This document shows positions 26,488-34,404 of a stretch of DNA of 64,000 nucleotides, piece by piece. The stretch covers positions 186,001 through 250,000 of the forward strand of contig NZ_JAFFSX010000012.1 in NCBI RefSeq assembly GCF_017948485.1, written 5' to 3'. The notes beneath the pieces are model-generated. The model had not been told where the DNA came from and made no database searches. It worked only from the letters and a program-made list of their open reading frames with translations. Each line of letters starts with the position of its first letter. The stretch's first letter is position 1. Made by a program: the position numbers and the translations under genes. The DNA is from Streptomyces sp. GESEQ-35. Its GTDB lineage: Bacteria; Actinomycetota; Actinomycetes; Streptomycetales; Streptomycetaceae.

Positions 26488-27372
26488 TCAGTTACGCCGC
26501 GTAGTCCTCTCCTGCTCATCGGCGGAGCCACCCGCACCGACAAGCCCCGTCCGCATGCCCTCGACCCGATGGGCGAACCTCTTCATCTCCCGCTGCCCCA
26601 CGGCCCCGATGACGCCCGGCAGATACCCCCGCACGCCCTGCATCCCCCGCAGCCACCACTGCCCGTACACATGGCTCGACCGGCGCTCGATCCCGGCGAC
26701 GATCCGGTCCACCGCGGGGCCCAGCGGATACGTCTTGTTGGCGGGCCACGGCAGCCGCTGCCGCAACTCCCGCATCACGTCGTCCTGATCGGCCCCGCGC
26801 ACCATGTCCGTGTCGGTCCACGACAGATACCCGACCCCGACCTTCACGCCCTGGTACCCGACCTCGGCCCGCAGGCTGTGCGCGTACGCCTCGACGCCCG
26901 ACTTGGACGCGCAGTACGCCGTCATCATCGGCGCCGGAGTGATCGCGGCGAGGGAGGCGATCTGGAGCAGATAGCCGCGGCTCTCGCGCAGCACCGGCAG
27001 GAAGGCGCGGGCCGTCACCGCGGACCCGATGAGATTGACCTCGATCACCCGTCGCCAGGCATCCGGATCGGAGTCCGCGAACGGACCGCCGGTCGCCACA
27101 CCCGCGTTGGCGACCACGATGTCGACCTTCCCGAACCGCTCCTTGACCTCGCCCGCCACCCGCGCCATCGCCTCGTGGTCGGTGACGTCGGCGTACCAGT
27201 GGTCACTGTCTCCGTGCAGCCGCTCGGAGACCTGCTTGAGCGCGTCCGGCTCCAGACCGACCAGCGCGATCCGCGCCCCGCGCGCGGACAACTTCCGGGC
27301 GAGCAGCTCGCCGACGCCCCGCGCGGCCCCGGTGACGACCGCGACCTGCCCCTCCAGGCTCACCCTGCTCAT
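26488..27372 (-). CDS. Short-chain dehydrogenase/reductase (SDR), last gene of the FMO operon
   Basis: The 294-aa enzyme is a classical SDR: TGAARGVG cofactor motif (about 14-21), NAG (VVANAGVA), the catalytic Ser in QIASLAA, and YCASK. The C-terminal extension (about 230-294, basic) resembles SadH-type enzymes. The start ATG 27372 overlaps the hydrolase stop by 4 bp (ATGA). It is the third gene of FMO, hydrolase, SDR. The order and types parallel the mycobacterial mymA-lipR-sadH genes. The likely role is oxidation or reduction of an alcohol or ketone generated by the upstream monooxygenase and hydrolase (inference). Confidence 0.9.
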   Translation of the reverse strand: MSRVSLEGQVAVVTGAARGVGELLARKLSARGARIALVGLEPDALKQVSERLHGDSDHWYADVTDHEAMARVAGEVKERFGKVDIVVANAGVATGGPFADSDPDAWRRVIEVNLIGSAVTARAFLPVLRESRGYLLQIASLAAITPAPMMTAYCASKSGVEAYAHSLRAEVGYQGVKVGVGYLSWTDTDMVRGADQDDVMRELRQRLPWPANKTYPLGPAVDRIVAGIERRSSHVYGQWWLRGMQGVRGYLPGVIGAVGQREMKRFAHRVEGMRTGLVGAGGSADEQERTTRRN

Positions 27373-28286
27373 GCGCCCTCCTTGACCTGTGCGTACGTCA
27401 TGACGAGTTCCCGGATCTTCGCGGTGACCAGCTGGGGCGCCTCGATCGGCGTCATATGGCCGAGCCCCGGCAGCTCGGTGATCCCGACGCAGTTCGGCAG
27501 CGCGGCGACCAGCGAGCGGGCCTGCACGACCGGCGTCAGCCGGTCCGCCGTACCGACGACGACGGCCGCCGGCACCGCCAACTCCCGTATCCCGTGGCCG
27601 AGATCGAGCAGGTCGAGCACCTGCGACCAGGCGTACCGCACCTTGCGCGGACACGCGTGCACGATCCGCGCGCACGCCTCGACCATGTGCGGGGCCGAAC
27701 CCGGGCCCATCGTCCCGTACTTGAGGATCCGCCGGGCGAGCGGTGTGACCGGTCCGAGGGGCGCCCGGGAGCCGAGTATCCGCCGGGTCAGCGCGGTCCG
27801 CAGCCGCCCGGCCCGCATCGGTACGACCGTCGACTCGGCGACCAGCCGCGACGCACCGGTGCTGCACAGCAGCACCGCCACCGCATGCTCCCGGAACCCG
27901 GCCCGAGCGGACGCGGCCAGCACCGTCATCCCGCCCATGGAGTGCCCGACGATCACCGACTTCTCACCCGGGGCGAGCGTTGCTTCGAGTACGGCTTCGA
28001 GGTCGTCGGCGAGCGCGTCCGTACTGCATGCGGGGCTCGCCGGACTGCGTCCGTGGCCGCGCTGGTCGTAGGCGATGACCCGGTGGTCGACGGCCAGTTC
28101 ACGTATCTGGGCCGCCCAGAAGGCGGTCGAGCAGGTCCAGCCGTGGGCGAGGACGACGGCGGGCGCGTCCTTCGGGCCGTGCACCTCGACGTGCAGCCGG
28201 GCGCCGTCGGCGGAGACGGCGGTGAGCTCGCGGGCGGGGACGGGCGGGGCGTACGGGCCGGAGGCCACGTGCATCAGGCGGCTCAT
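27369..28286 (-). CDS. Alpha/beta hydrolase, middle gene of the FMO operon
   Basis: The 305-aa protein carries the oxyanion motif AHGWTCS, the nucleophile elbow GHSMGG (VIVGHSMGGMTV), an acid in VVVGTADRLTPV and the His in GLGHMTPIEAP, a complete triad. The start ATG 28286 overlaps the FMO stop in an ATGA and its own stop overlaps the SDR start, so all three genes are translationally coupled. An esterase acting on the ester made by a Baeyer-Villiger monooxygenase would make biochemical sense (inference). No signal peptide. Confidence 0.9.
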   Translation of the reverse strand: MSRLMHVASGPYAPPVPARELTAVSADGARLHVEVHGPKDAPAVVLAHGWTCSTAFWAAQIRELAVDHRVIAYDQRGHGRSPASPACSTDALADDLEAVLEATLAPGEKSVIVGHSMGGMTVLAASARAGFREHAVAVLLCSTGASRLVAESTVVPMRAGRLRTALTRRILGSRAPLGPVTPLARRILKYGTMGPGSAPHMVEACARIVHACPRKVRYAWSQVLDLLDLGHGIRELAVPAAVVVGTADRLTPVVQARSLVAALPNCVGITELPGLGHMTPIEAPQLVTAKIRELVMTYAQVKEGA

Positions 28287-29809
28287 GCGTTCACCCCGGT
28301 CTTCTTCTCGGAGGGCTCCGCCTTCTTTTCGGCGGGCGCCCGCAGGAGTTCGTACTCCCCCAGATCCACCCGCCGCGTCGCCCGCCGGAACTCGGTCGTC
28401 GTGCCCGGCCAGATGGTGGTGTTGCGGCCGCTCGCGTCCAGGTACCAGCTGGTGCAGCCGCCCGTGTTCCACACCGTGCGCTTCATGCGCTCCTGGACCC
28501 TGTCGTTCCAGGCCTGCACGGCACCGGGCCGGGCGTCGAGGGCGACGCGACCGCCGAGGACGTCCAACTGCCGTACGAAGTCGGCCAGGTAGTTCAGCTG
28601 GGACTCGATCATGAGGATCATCGACGAGTTCCCCAGCCCCGTATTGGGCCCGATGATGGTCATCCAGTTGGGGAACCCGGCCGCCGAGGCCCCCCGCAGC
28701 GACTCCATCCCCGTCTTCCAGACCTCGGCGAGCGTCCGCCCGTCCGCGCCCACCACCCGCTCGGCGATGGGCATGTCGGTGACATGGAAACCGGTCCCGA
28801 AGACGATCGCGTCGGCCTCGGCCTCGGTGCCGTCCGCGGCGACCAGCGTGGACCCCCTGACTTCGCTCAGCCCGCTCGCGACCACGTCGACATTGGGCCG
28901 GGCGAGCGCCGGGTAGTACTCGCTGGACAGCAGGATGCGCTTGCAGCCGATGCGGTAGTCGGGGGTGAGCTTGGCGCGCAGGGCCGGGTCCTTGATGGAG
29001 CGGCCCATGTTGCGCTTGGCCAACTGCTCGACCATGCCGAGCTGGTTGGGGCGCTTGGTGAACGCCTGGACCTGCAACTCCCGTAGGCCCCACAGCAGTC
29101 CGCGGCGGGCCTGGGCGGTGAAGGGGAGCTGCTTGTGCAGCCGGCGCTCCGCGCCGCTGATCGCCCGGTCGACCCGGGGCATCACCCACGGCGGGGTGCG
29201 CTGGAAGAGGGTGAGCCTCTCGGCGAGGGGCTGAACGGCCGGCACGATCTGGATGGCCGACGCGCCCGTCCCGACCATGGCGACCCGCTTGCCGCGCAGG
29301 TCGTAGTCGTGGTCCCAGCGGGCCGAGTGGAAGACCTTGCCGGGGAAGGAGTCGAGCCCCGGGATGTCCGGGATCTTGGGGTCGGACAGCGGCCCGGTGG
29401 CGGAGACGACGACGTCCGCGGAGAGCGACCCGCTGCCCGTCTCGATGTCCCAGCACAGCCGCTCGCCGTTCCAGGTCATGCGCTTGACCTCGGAGTTGAA
29501 GCGGATGTGGGGCCGCAGCCGGAAGACGTCGACCACGTGCTCCAGGTAGGCGCGGATGTGCTGCTGCCCGGAGAAGGTGCGGGGCCAGTCCGGATTGGGC
29601 GCGAACGAGAACGAGTAGAGATGGGACGGCACATCGCAGGCGCACCCGGGATAGCTGTTGTCCCGCCAGGTGCCGCCGACGCTGTCGGCCCGCTCCAGGA
29701 CGACGAAGTCGGTGACACCCTCGCGCCGCAGCCGTACGGCCGCCCCGAGCCCGCCGAACCCGGACCCGACCACCGCCACCCGCACATGCCTGTGCCCGTG
29801 CTCGGCCAT
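28283..29809 (-). CDS. Flavin-containing Baeyer-Villiger-type monooxygenase
   Basis: The 508-aa FAD/NADPH enzyme has the FAD motif VVGSGFGGLGAA (about 12-23). The BVMO fingerprint FxGxxxHxxxW is visible in FPGKVFHSARWD, and the NADPH motif is VGTGASAIQ. The start ATG 29809 follows GTGGAGGCAAG. The first gene of the operon is divergent from a MerR regulator across 131 bp, which implies ligand-dependent induction. Similar proteins (MymA, EthA) oxidise ketones, fatty acid derivatives or thioether drugs. The substrate is not predictable from sequence. Confidence 0.93.
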   Translation of the reverse strand: MAEHGHRHVRVAVVGSGFGGLGAAVRLRREGVTDFVVLERADSVGGTWRDNSYPGCACDVPSHLYSFSFAPNPDWPRTFSGQQHIRAYLEHVVDVFRLRPHIRFNSEVKRMTWNGERLCWDIETGSGSLSADVVVSATGPLSDPKIPDIPGLDSFPGKVFHSARWDHDYDLRGKRVAMVGTGASAIQIVPAVQPLAERLTLFQRTPPWVMPRVDRAISGAERRLHKQLPFTAQARRGLLWGLRELQVQAFTKRPNQLGMVEQLAKRNMGRSIKDPALRAKLTPDYRIGCKRILLSSEYYPALARPNVDVVASGLSEVRGSTLVAADGTEAEADAIVFGTGFHVTDMPIAERVVGADGRTLAEVWKTGMESLRGASAAGFPNWMTIIGPNTGLGNSSMILMIESQLNYLADFVRQLDVLGGRVALDARPGAVQAWNDRVQERMKRTVWNTGGCTSWYLDASGRNTTIWPGTTTEFRRATRRVDLGEYELLRAPAEKKAEPSEKKTGVNA

Positions 29810-29912
29810 CTTGCCTCCACACTCCACTCCGCGACTCTGCCAGTGAACACTGGCGCAATTGGGAGAGTAGAGCAGCACCGTACTGATGGGTAGGGGTCGG
29901 GAAGAAGGAAGT

Positions 29913-29923
29913 TACCGACGGTA
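29913..29923. promoter_or_regulatory. Candidate MerR-type operator in FMO/merR divergent promoter
   Basis: TACCG-A-CGGTA is a perfect dyad 18 nt upstream of the merR GTG start, in the shared 131-bp divergent region. No Shine-Dalgarno separates it from the start, so the transcript may be near-leaderless. Confidence 0.4.
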
Positions 29924-29940
29924 CGACATAGGCTGCCGAC

Positions 29941-30594
29941 GTGGCAGAAGACGGAGGACTACGCGAGTACCGCATGGCGGAGCTGGCCCGCCTGGCCGGC
30001 ATCACCGTGCGCACCCTGCGCTTCTACCGCGAACGCAAGTTGATCCCGCCGCCCCGCCGCGAAGGCCGAATCGCCTGGTACGACGACCACCATCTGGCCC
30101 GTCTGCGCACCATCGCGGCGCTGCTGGAACGCGGCCACACCCTGAGCGGCATCGCGGAACTTGCGGAGGCCCTCGAACACGGCCGGGACGTCGCCGACCT
30201 GCTCGGCGTCGGTCCGCCCACCGAGGAGGAGCCGGTCCGCCTCACCCCCGAGGAGCTCGCCGCCCGCTTCGAGGGCGAGGTCAATCCGGAGAACCTCGCG
30301 GCGGCGATGGACCTGGGTTACCTCGGCACCGACGGCGACGAGATCGTCCACGTCAGCCGCCGCCTCCTGGACGTGTCCGCGGCCCTGGTCCGCGAAGGCA
30401 TCCCCCTGGCGGAGGTCCTGGCGGCGGGCAAGCAGGTACGCGAACACGTCGACGCCCTCGCCGAACTCTTCGCGGACGTGATCCTGCGCCACGCCACCGA
30501 GGCCGACATGCAACGCCTGCGCCCGCTCGCCCGGAGCGTGGTGGAGGCGGAGCTTTCACTGGCGATGGACCGGCGGATACGGAAGGAGAACTGA
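29941..30594 (+). CDS. MerR-family transcriptional regulator
   Basis: The 217-aa regulator has an N-terminal winged HTH (YRMAELARLAGITVRTLRFYRERKLIPPPRREGRIAWYDDHHLARL, about 11-55). A dimerisation helix follows (IAALLERGHTLSGIAELAEALEHGRD), then a helical effector domain of about 120 residues. There are no metal-binding Cys residues, so the signal is probably an organic compound. GTG 29941 precedes AEDGGLREYRMAEL. Divergent from the FMO operon, it is the probable regulator of that operon. The 3' end runs into dispersed repeat copy 6. Confidence 0.9.
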   Translation: MAEDGGLREYRMAELARLAGITVRTLRFYRERKLIPPPRREGRIAWYDDHHLARLRTIAALLERGHTLSGIAELAEALEHGRDVADLLGVGPPTEEEPVRLTPEELAARFEGEVNPENLAAAMDLGYLGTDGDEIVHVSRRLLDVSAALVREGIPLAEVLAAGKQVREHVDALAELFADVILRHATEADMQRLRPLARSVVEAELSLAMDRRIRKEN

Positions 30595-30632
30595 GCGCTC
30601 CGCGGGAAGTGTAGCGATGGGCCGTCGCTCGT

Positions 30633-30686
30633 CTGCGGGCCCGTCGTGGCTGGTCGCGCAGTTCCCCGCGCCCCTTCGGGGCGCTG
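30633..30686. repeat. Dispersed intergenic repeat, copy 6 (convergent gene boundary)
   Basis: It is the reverse-complement copy with core CGCGCAGTTCCCCGCGCCCC and hairpin GCGCCCCTTCGGGGCGC, a UUCG-type tetraloop. It lies between merR (+) and the exonuclease gene (-). Confidence 0.85.
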
Positions 30687-30705
30687 CCGACTTCACCAAG
30701 CCCAC

Positions 30706-31497
30706 TTAACGGTCGTAGACCACGGTCACCGGCGCGTGGTCCGACCACCGCTCCTCATGCGTGGCCGCGCGCTCGACATACCCCTTGAGGGCTTTCGCGG
30801 CCAGACCGGGCGTCGAGACATGGTAGTCGATCCTCCATCCTGCGTCGCCGTCGAAGGCCCGCCCCCGGTACGACCACCACGAATACGGCCCCTCGACATC
30901 CGGATGCAGCGCCCGCACGACGTCGACGTACTCGTCGAGCACACGGGACAACCACTCCCGTTCCTCCGGCAGAAAGCCCGAGTTCTTGGTGTTGCCGCGC
31001 CAGTTCTTCAGGTCGGCCTGCTGGTGGGCGATGTTCCAGTCGCCGCAGACCAGGACCTCGCGCCCGTCGGCGGCGGCGCGCTCGCGCAGTCCCTTCAGGT
31101 AGGCGAGGAACTCGTCCATGAAGCGGACCTTCTCGTCCTGCCGCTCGGTGCCGACCTCGCCGGAGGGGAGGTAGAGCGAGGCGACGGTGACGCCGGGCAG
31201 GTCGGCCTCGACATACCGGCCGCTGCCGTCGAACTCGGCCGAGCCGAAGCCGACCTGGATGCGGTCGGGCTCGCGGCGGGTGTAGAGGGAGACGCCGGCG
31301 CGGCCCTTGGCGGCGGCCGGGGCGTGTACGACGTGCCAGCCGTCGGGCGTGCGCACATGCTCCGGCAGCTGCTGCGGCTCGGCGCGCACCTCCTGTAGGC
31401 ACAGCACGTCCGCTTCGGTCTGCGCGAGCCACTCCACGAAGCCCTTCTTCGCCGCGGCGCGCAGCCCGTTCACATTCACAGAGGTCACAGTGAGCAC
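30706..31497 (-). CDS. xth: Exodeoxyribonuclease III (AP endonuclease)
   Basis: The 263-aa enzyme is an EEP-superfamily Mg-dependent nuclease that cleaves at abasic sites and degrades 3' ends during base-excision repair. Its conserved blocks are SVNVNGLRAA (N-terminal Asn), CLQEVRAE (catalytic Glu), GDWNIAH (Asp/Asn) and the C-terminal SDHAPVTVVYD (Asp-His). The length matches ExoA/XthA. ATG 31497 starts MLTVTSVNVNG, so little can be added upstream. Monocistronic, divergent from the GNAT gene over 69 bp. Confidence 0.95.
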   Translation of the reverse strand: MLTVTSVNVNGLRAAAKKGFVEWLAQTEADVLCLQEVRAEPQQLPEHVRTPDGWHVVHAPAAAKGRAGVSLYTRREPDRIQVGFGSAEFDGSGRYVEADLPGVTVASLYLPSGEVGTERQDEKVRFMDEFLAYLKGLRERAAADGREVLVCGDWNIAHQQADLKNWRGNTKNSGFLPEEREWLSRVLDEYVDVVRALHPDVEGPYSWWSYRGRAFDGDAGWRIDYHVSTPGLAAKALKGYVERAATHEERWSDHAPVTVVYDR

Positions 31498-31566
31498 TCG
31501 GGCACCCTACCGGCACACTGGACCGAGTCCAGATTCGAGTCGCCACACAGATTTACGAGAGCCGGC

Positions 31567-32079
31567 ATGCATATACGTCGCGTCCCCTTCGACCACCCCG
31601 ACGCCGTCAAGCTCAACGACGACGTCCAGGCCGAGTACCACGAGCGCTACGGCGACGGCGGCGACGCCACCACCCTCGCCCCGTCCGACTTCGAGCCGCC
31701 GAACGGCGTGTACCTGATCGCGTACGACGAGCAGGACCGCCCCGTGGCCACCGGCGGCTGGCGCAGCCAGGACCGGAACGACGAGGGCAACCAGGACGGC
31801 GACGCCGAGCTCAAGCGGATGTTCGTCATCGGCGGGATGCGTGGGCGGGGGCTGGCGCGGCGCATGCTCGCCGCGCTGGAGGAGGACGCGCGTGCGGCGG
31901 GCCGGGTCCGTATGGTCCTGGAGACCGGGCTCGAACAGCCGGAGGCGATAGGCCTGTACACGTCCAGTGGCTACGAACCGTGCGAGAAGTTCGGCTACTA
32001 CCGCCAGTACGAGTCCAGCCGCTGCTTCGCGAAGCCGCTCGACTCCGCAGAGAAGCCGCTCAACTCCGCAGATAGGTAA
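31567..32079 (+). CDS. GNAT-family N-acetyltransferase with duplicated C-terminal tail
   Basis: The 170-aa protein has the acetyl-CoA loop FVIGGMRGRGLARRMLAALEEDA (motif A, R/Q-x-x-G-x-G/A) and a C-terminal motif B (TGLEQPEAIGLYTSSGYEPCEKFGYY). The C-terminus repeats KPLDSAE / KPLNSAD because a 21-bp unit is tandemly duplicated at 32031-32072. The duplication pushes the coding region 20 bp into the 3' end of the convergent response-regulator gene. ATG 31567 is preceded by GAGAGCCGGC. The acetyl acceptor is unknown. Confidence 0.88.
   Translation: MHIRRVPFDHPDAVKLNDDVQAEYHERYGDGGDATTLAPSDFEPPNGVYLIAYDEQDRPVATGGWRSQDRNDEGNQDGDAELKRMFVIGGMRGRGLARRMLAALEEDARAAGRVRMVLETGLEQPEAIGLYTSSGYEPCEKFGYYRQYESSRCFAKPLDSAEKPLNSADR
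32031..32072. repeat. 21-bp tandem duplication at convergent gene overlap
   Basis: Two 21-bp units (first half GAAGCCGCTC in each, one mismatch) lie head to tail. They encode the repeated C-terminal tail of the GNAT protein and reach into the 3' end of the response regulator on the other strand. Confidence 0.8.
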
Positions 32080-32749
32080 GAACGGCCAGGACCCGCCGGT
32101 GGACGTCGTCGGCCGGCGGCAGGTCCAGCTTGGTGAGGATGGAGCCGATGTGCTTGCCGACGGCCGCCTCGGACACCACCAGCGCCCTGGCGATCGCGCC
32201 GTTCGAGCGCCCCTCGGCGATCAGTGCCAGCACCTCCCGCTCGCGCGGGGTGAGCCGCGCGAGCGGATCCCGGCGCCGGCGCAGCAGCTGTCGTACGACT
32301 TCCGGGTCGACGACCGTGCCGCCGGACGCCACCTCGGCCAGCGCGTCCACGAACTCCTCGACCTGGCCCACCCGGTCCTTGAGCAGATATCCGACGCCGG
32401 ATCCGTCGCCGGAGTCGAGCAGTTCGGCCGCGTACGCCCGCTGCACGTACTGGCTGAGCACCAGCACCGGCAACCCGGGCCGCTCCTCGCGCAGTTGTAC
32501 GGCCGCCTGAAGCCCCTCGTCCTGGAAACCGGGCGGCATGCGTACGTCCGTGACGACGACGTCGGGTGCGTGCTCGGCGACCGCCACACGCAGGGCGTCC
32601 GCGTCGCCGACGGCGGCGACCACCTCGTGTCCGAAGCGGGTGAGCAGCCCGGTCAGCCCTTCGCGCAGCAGCACGCTGTCCTCGGCGAGGACTATGCGGA
32701 GGGGACTCAGGGGACTTCTGTCGGACGGCTCGGACGGCTCGGACGGCAA
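32060..32749 (-). CDS. LuxR-family (NarL-type) response regulator
   Basis: The 229-aa regulator has a receiver domain (RIVLAEDSVLLREGL, phospho-acceptor Asp in DVVVTDVRMPP, Lys in YLLKDRV) and a C-terminal LuxR HTH (LTPREREVLALIAEGRSNGAIARALVVSEAAVGKHIGSILTKL). The start is uncertain because the gene begins inside the kinase reading frame. TTG 32749 is chosen because GTGGAG sits 5 nt upstream, and GTG 32764 is the alternative. It overlaps the kinase gene by about 43 bp. The N-terminal PSEPSEPSD stretch comes from a 9-bp triple repeat in the overlap. Partner: the kinase at 32707-33996. Confidence 0.88.
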   Translation of the reverse strand: MPSEPSEPSDRSPLSPLRIVLAEDSVLLREGLTGLLTRFGHEVVAAVGDADALRVAVAEHAPDVVVTDVRMPPGFQDEGLQAAVQLREERPGLPVLVLSQYVQRAYAAELLDSGDGSGVGYLLKDRVGQVEEFVDALAEVASGGTVVDPEVVRQLLRRRRDPLARLTPREREVLALIAEGRSNGAIARALVVSEAAVGKHIGSILTKLDLPPADDVHRRVLAVLTYLRS

Positions 32750-33996
32750 GGAATCTCCACGCACAGCAGGGTCGGTCCGCCCGGCGGGCTGGACAGGGTG
32801 AGTCTGCCATCGAGGACCGACACCCGGTCGGCGAGACCGGTGAGTCCGGTGCCCTGTGCGCTGTCGGCCCCGCCGCATCCGTCGTCTTCGATACGGAGGA
32901 CCAGGCGTCCGCCGTCGTGCCGTCCGTGTATCCGGGCCCTCTCCGCCCCGCTGTGCCTGGCGACGTTGGCGAGGGCCTCGCAGACCACGAAGTACGCGGC
33001 GGTCTCCACGAGTCGGGGCAACCGGCCGGGAAGGTCGAGGTCCAGGTCCACCGGCACCGGGCTGCGCTCTGCCGCGTCGGCGACGGCGGCTTCGAGGCCG
33101 TAGTCGGCGAGGACCTTCGGGTGGATGCCGTGGATCAGCTCCCGGAGTTCGGCGAGGGCTCCGTCGGCGTCGGCGTGGGCCTTGGCGAGCTGGTCGGCGA
33201 GCGGGCCCGGCGGCGCGTCGAGGCGGGCGAGGCCCAGGGTCATGGTGAGGGCGACGAGCCGCTGCTGGGCTCCGTCGTGCAGATCGCGTTCGATCCGGCG
33301 GCGCTCCGCCTCGAAGGCGTCCACCAACCGCACGCGGGAGCGGACGAGTTCGGTGACCCAAGGGCTGTCCTCGTCGGCCTTGGTCGTGAGCAGCACACGC
33401 GCCAGCTGGGCACGCGCCCCGGCGGCGCACCCGAGGGCGTACACGCCGGGAGCGAGAAGCGCGAGCCCGAGCGCGGCAGCCCCGAAGGCGCCGGGCCAGG
33501 TGTCGACGGCCCACAGCTTGGCCACCTTCGCCTCGCCCTCGACGGCGACGACCAGGGGTACGCAGGCCGTGGCCAGCGGAACGCCCGCCAGGAGTAGGAC
33601 GGCCAGCGCGTCCAGCGGCCACAGCACAAGCCCGAACAGCACGGCGTACGCCAGCTCCCGCCAGGTCGCCGCCTCCTTGAGCCGCGTCGACAGCCACCCC
33701 CACAACCCCGGCACGGCGGGCACCCGGTGCGGCCCGGCGGCCACTGGCTGCCCGACGATCCGCAACCGCCACCGCTCCACGCCCGCCACGGGTATCCCCG
33801 CCAGCGCGGTGAGCACCAGCACCGGCAGCCCCACGACCACAACGGACAGCGCGCTCCCGACCACCACCCCACTGACGATCACCACCAGGACGACCGCCCC
33901 GAACGCCGCCCCGCTCACCAAATAGACAACCGCCCGCCAGGGCCACGGGGACACCAGGTACCTACGGCTGCCCAGGGCCCACCAGATGCTTCGCAT
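32707..33996 (-). CDS. Sensor histidine kinase (HisKA_3)
   Basis: The 429-aa membrane kinase has about four TM helices in two pairs (roughly 20-65 and 115-180) in a putative-sensor-type domain. The dimerisation helix carries the phospho-acceptor His (RIERDLHDGAQQRLVALTMTLG, about 235-255). The ATPase domain has N box VVCEALANVARHS and G boxes DDGCGG and GTGLTGLADRV. The cognate response regulator overlaps its 3' end. The signal is unknown and probably membrane-associated, since no extracytoplasmic domain of note is present. The pair belongs to the NarL/DesK-like class. Confidence 0.9.
   Translation of the reverse strand: MRSIWWALGSRRYLVSPWPWRAVVYLVSGAAFGAVVLVVIVSGVVVGSALSVVVVGLPVLVLTALAGIPVAGVERWRLRIVGQPVAAGPHRVPAVPGLWGWLSTRLKEAATWRELAYAVLFGLVLWPLDALAVLLLAGVPLATACVPLVVAVEGEAKVAKLWAVDTWPGAFGAAALGLALLAPGVYALGCAAGARAQLARVLLTTKADEDSPWVTELVRSRVRLVDAFEAERRRIERDLHDGAQQRLVALTMTLGLARLDAPPGPLADQLAKAHADADGALAELRELIHGIHPKVLADYGLEAAVADAAERSPVPVDLDLDLPGRLPRLVETAAYFVVCEALANVARHSGAERARIHGRHDGGRLVLRIEDDGCGGADSAQGTGLTGLADRVSVLDGRLTLSSPPGGPTLLCVEIPCRPSRPSRPTEVP
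32722..32748. repeat. 9-bp triple tandem repeat in kinase/regulator overlap
   Basis: Three units of CGGACGGCT (last one CGGACGGCA) lie where the two genes overlap. They encode PSRPSRP at the kinase C-terminus in one frame and PSEPSEPSD at the regulator N-terminus in another. Copy number changes would leave both frames intact because the unit is 9 bp. Confidence 0.75.
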
Positions 33997-34317
33997 GGAG
34001 ACGACCGTAGGAGTCCGTGGCCCTCCCCCGCGATCGGGCTACACGGAGAGTCGGAGGTATACCTGGCCCTACCCCACGGCCCGGTCCTGCCGCACAAACA
34101 GAAATCCCGCCCGTCGGTGGGACGTTCACGAGTGGGATCTACCTGGGGCGATGGCACCTGCCGTAGTGCTCCTTCCCGCGAACGCGAAGATCACTTCCCA
34201 TCTTGTCATGCCTACATCATTAACCCGCTCCTGGACCGGTCCCCCAGGTACTTCTCGACCCCGACTCCGATTTCCGCGAATCGGCCACCTGGCGGTGTGA
34301 TCGGCGAAGTCGTTCGA
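33997..34317. other. Intergenic region at left border of accessory block
   Basis: These 321 bp between the divergent kinase and SnoaL-like genes contain no convincing ORF. There is an AT-richer stretch around 34190-34225 and AGAAATCCCGCCC at 34104, which also occurs at 49445 beside the tRNA-Ala gene. The right end leads into the first 32-bp shared element. Confidence 0.5.
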
Positions 34318-34349
34318 GAATCACCGGAATCCGGTGATGGCCTCTCACC
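34318..34349. promoter_or_regulatory. Shared 32-bp upstream element, copy A
   Basis: The element runs GAATCACCGGAATCCGGTGA and continues to CTCTCACC. ATCACCGG-AAT-CCGGTGAT is a perfect dyad. It lies 56 bp before the GTG of the SnoaL-like gene. Near-identical copies precede the exporter (34962) and the nitroreductase/dehydrogenase operon (36784). Confidence 0.7.
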
Positions 34350-34404
34350 CTCCCGGACATGAGCCTGGGACTCATCCCGATCGATGCCCGGATGGGAGAC
34401 GGCT

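Noticed and set aside
27369..30014. An 881-codon single ORF covering the hydrolase and FMO
   Set aside because: Only the last 305 codons show hydrolase homology; the upstream part is a shadow of the FMO gene, and an ATGA overlap marks the true start at 28286.
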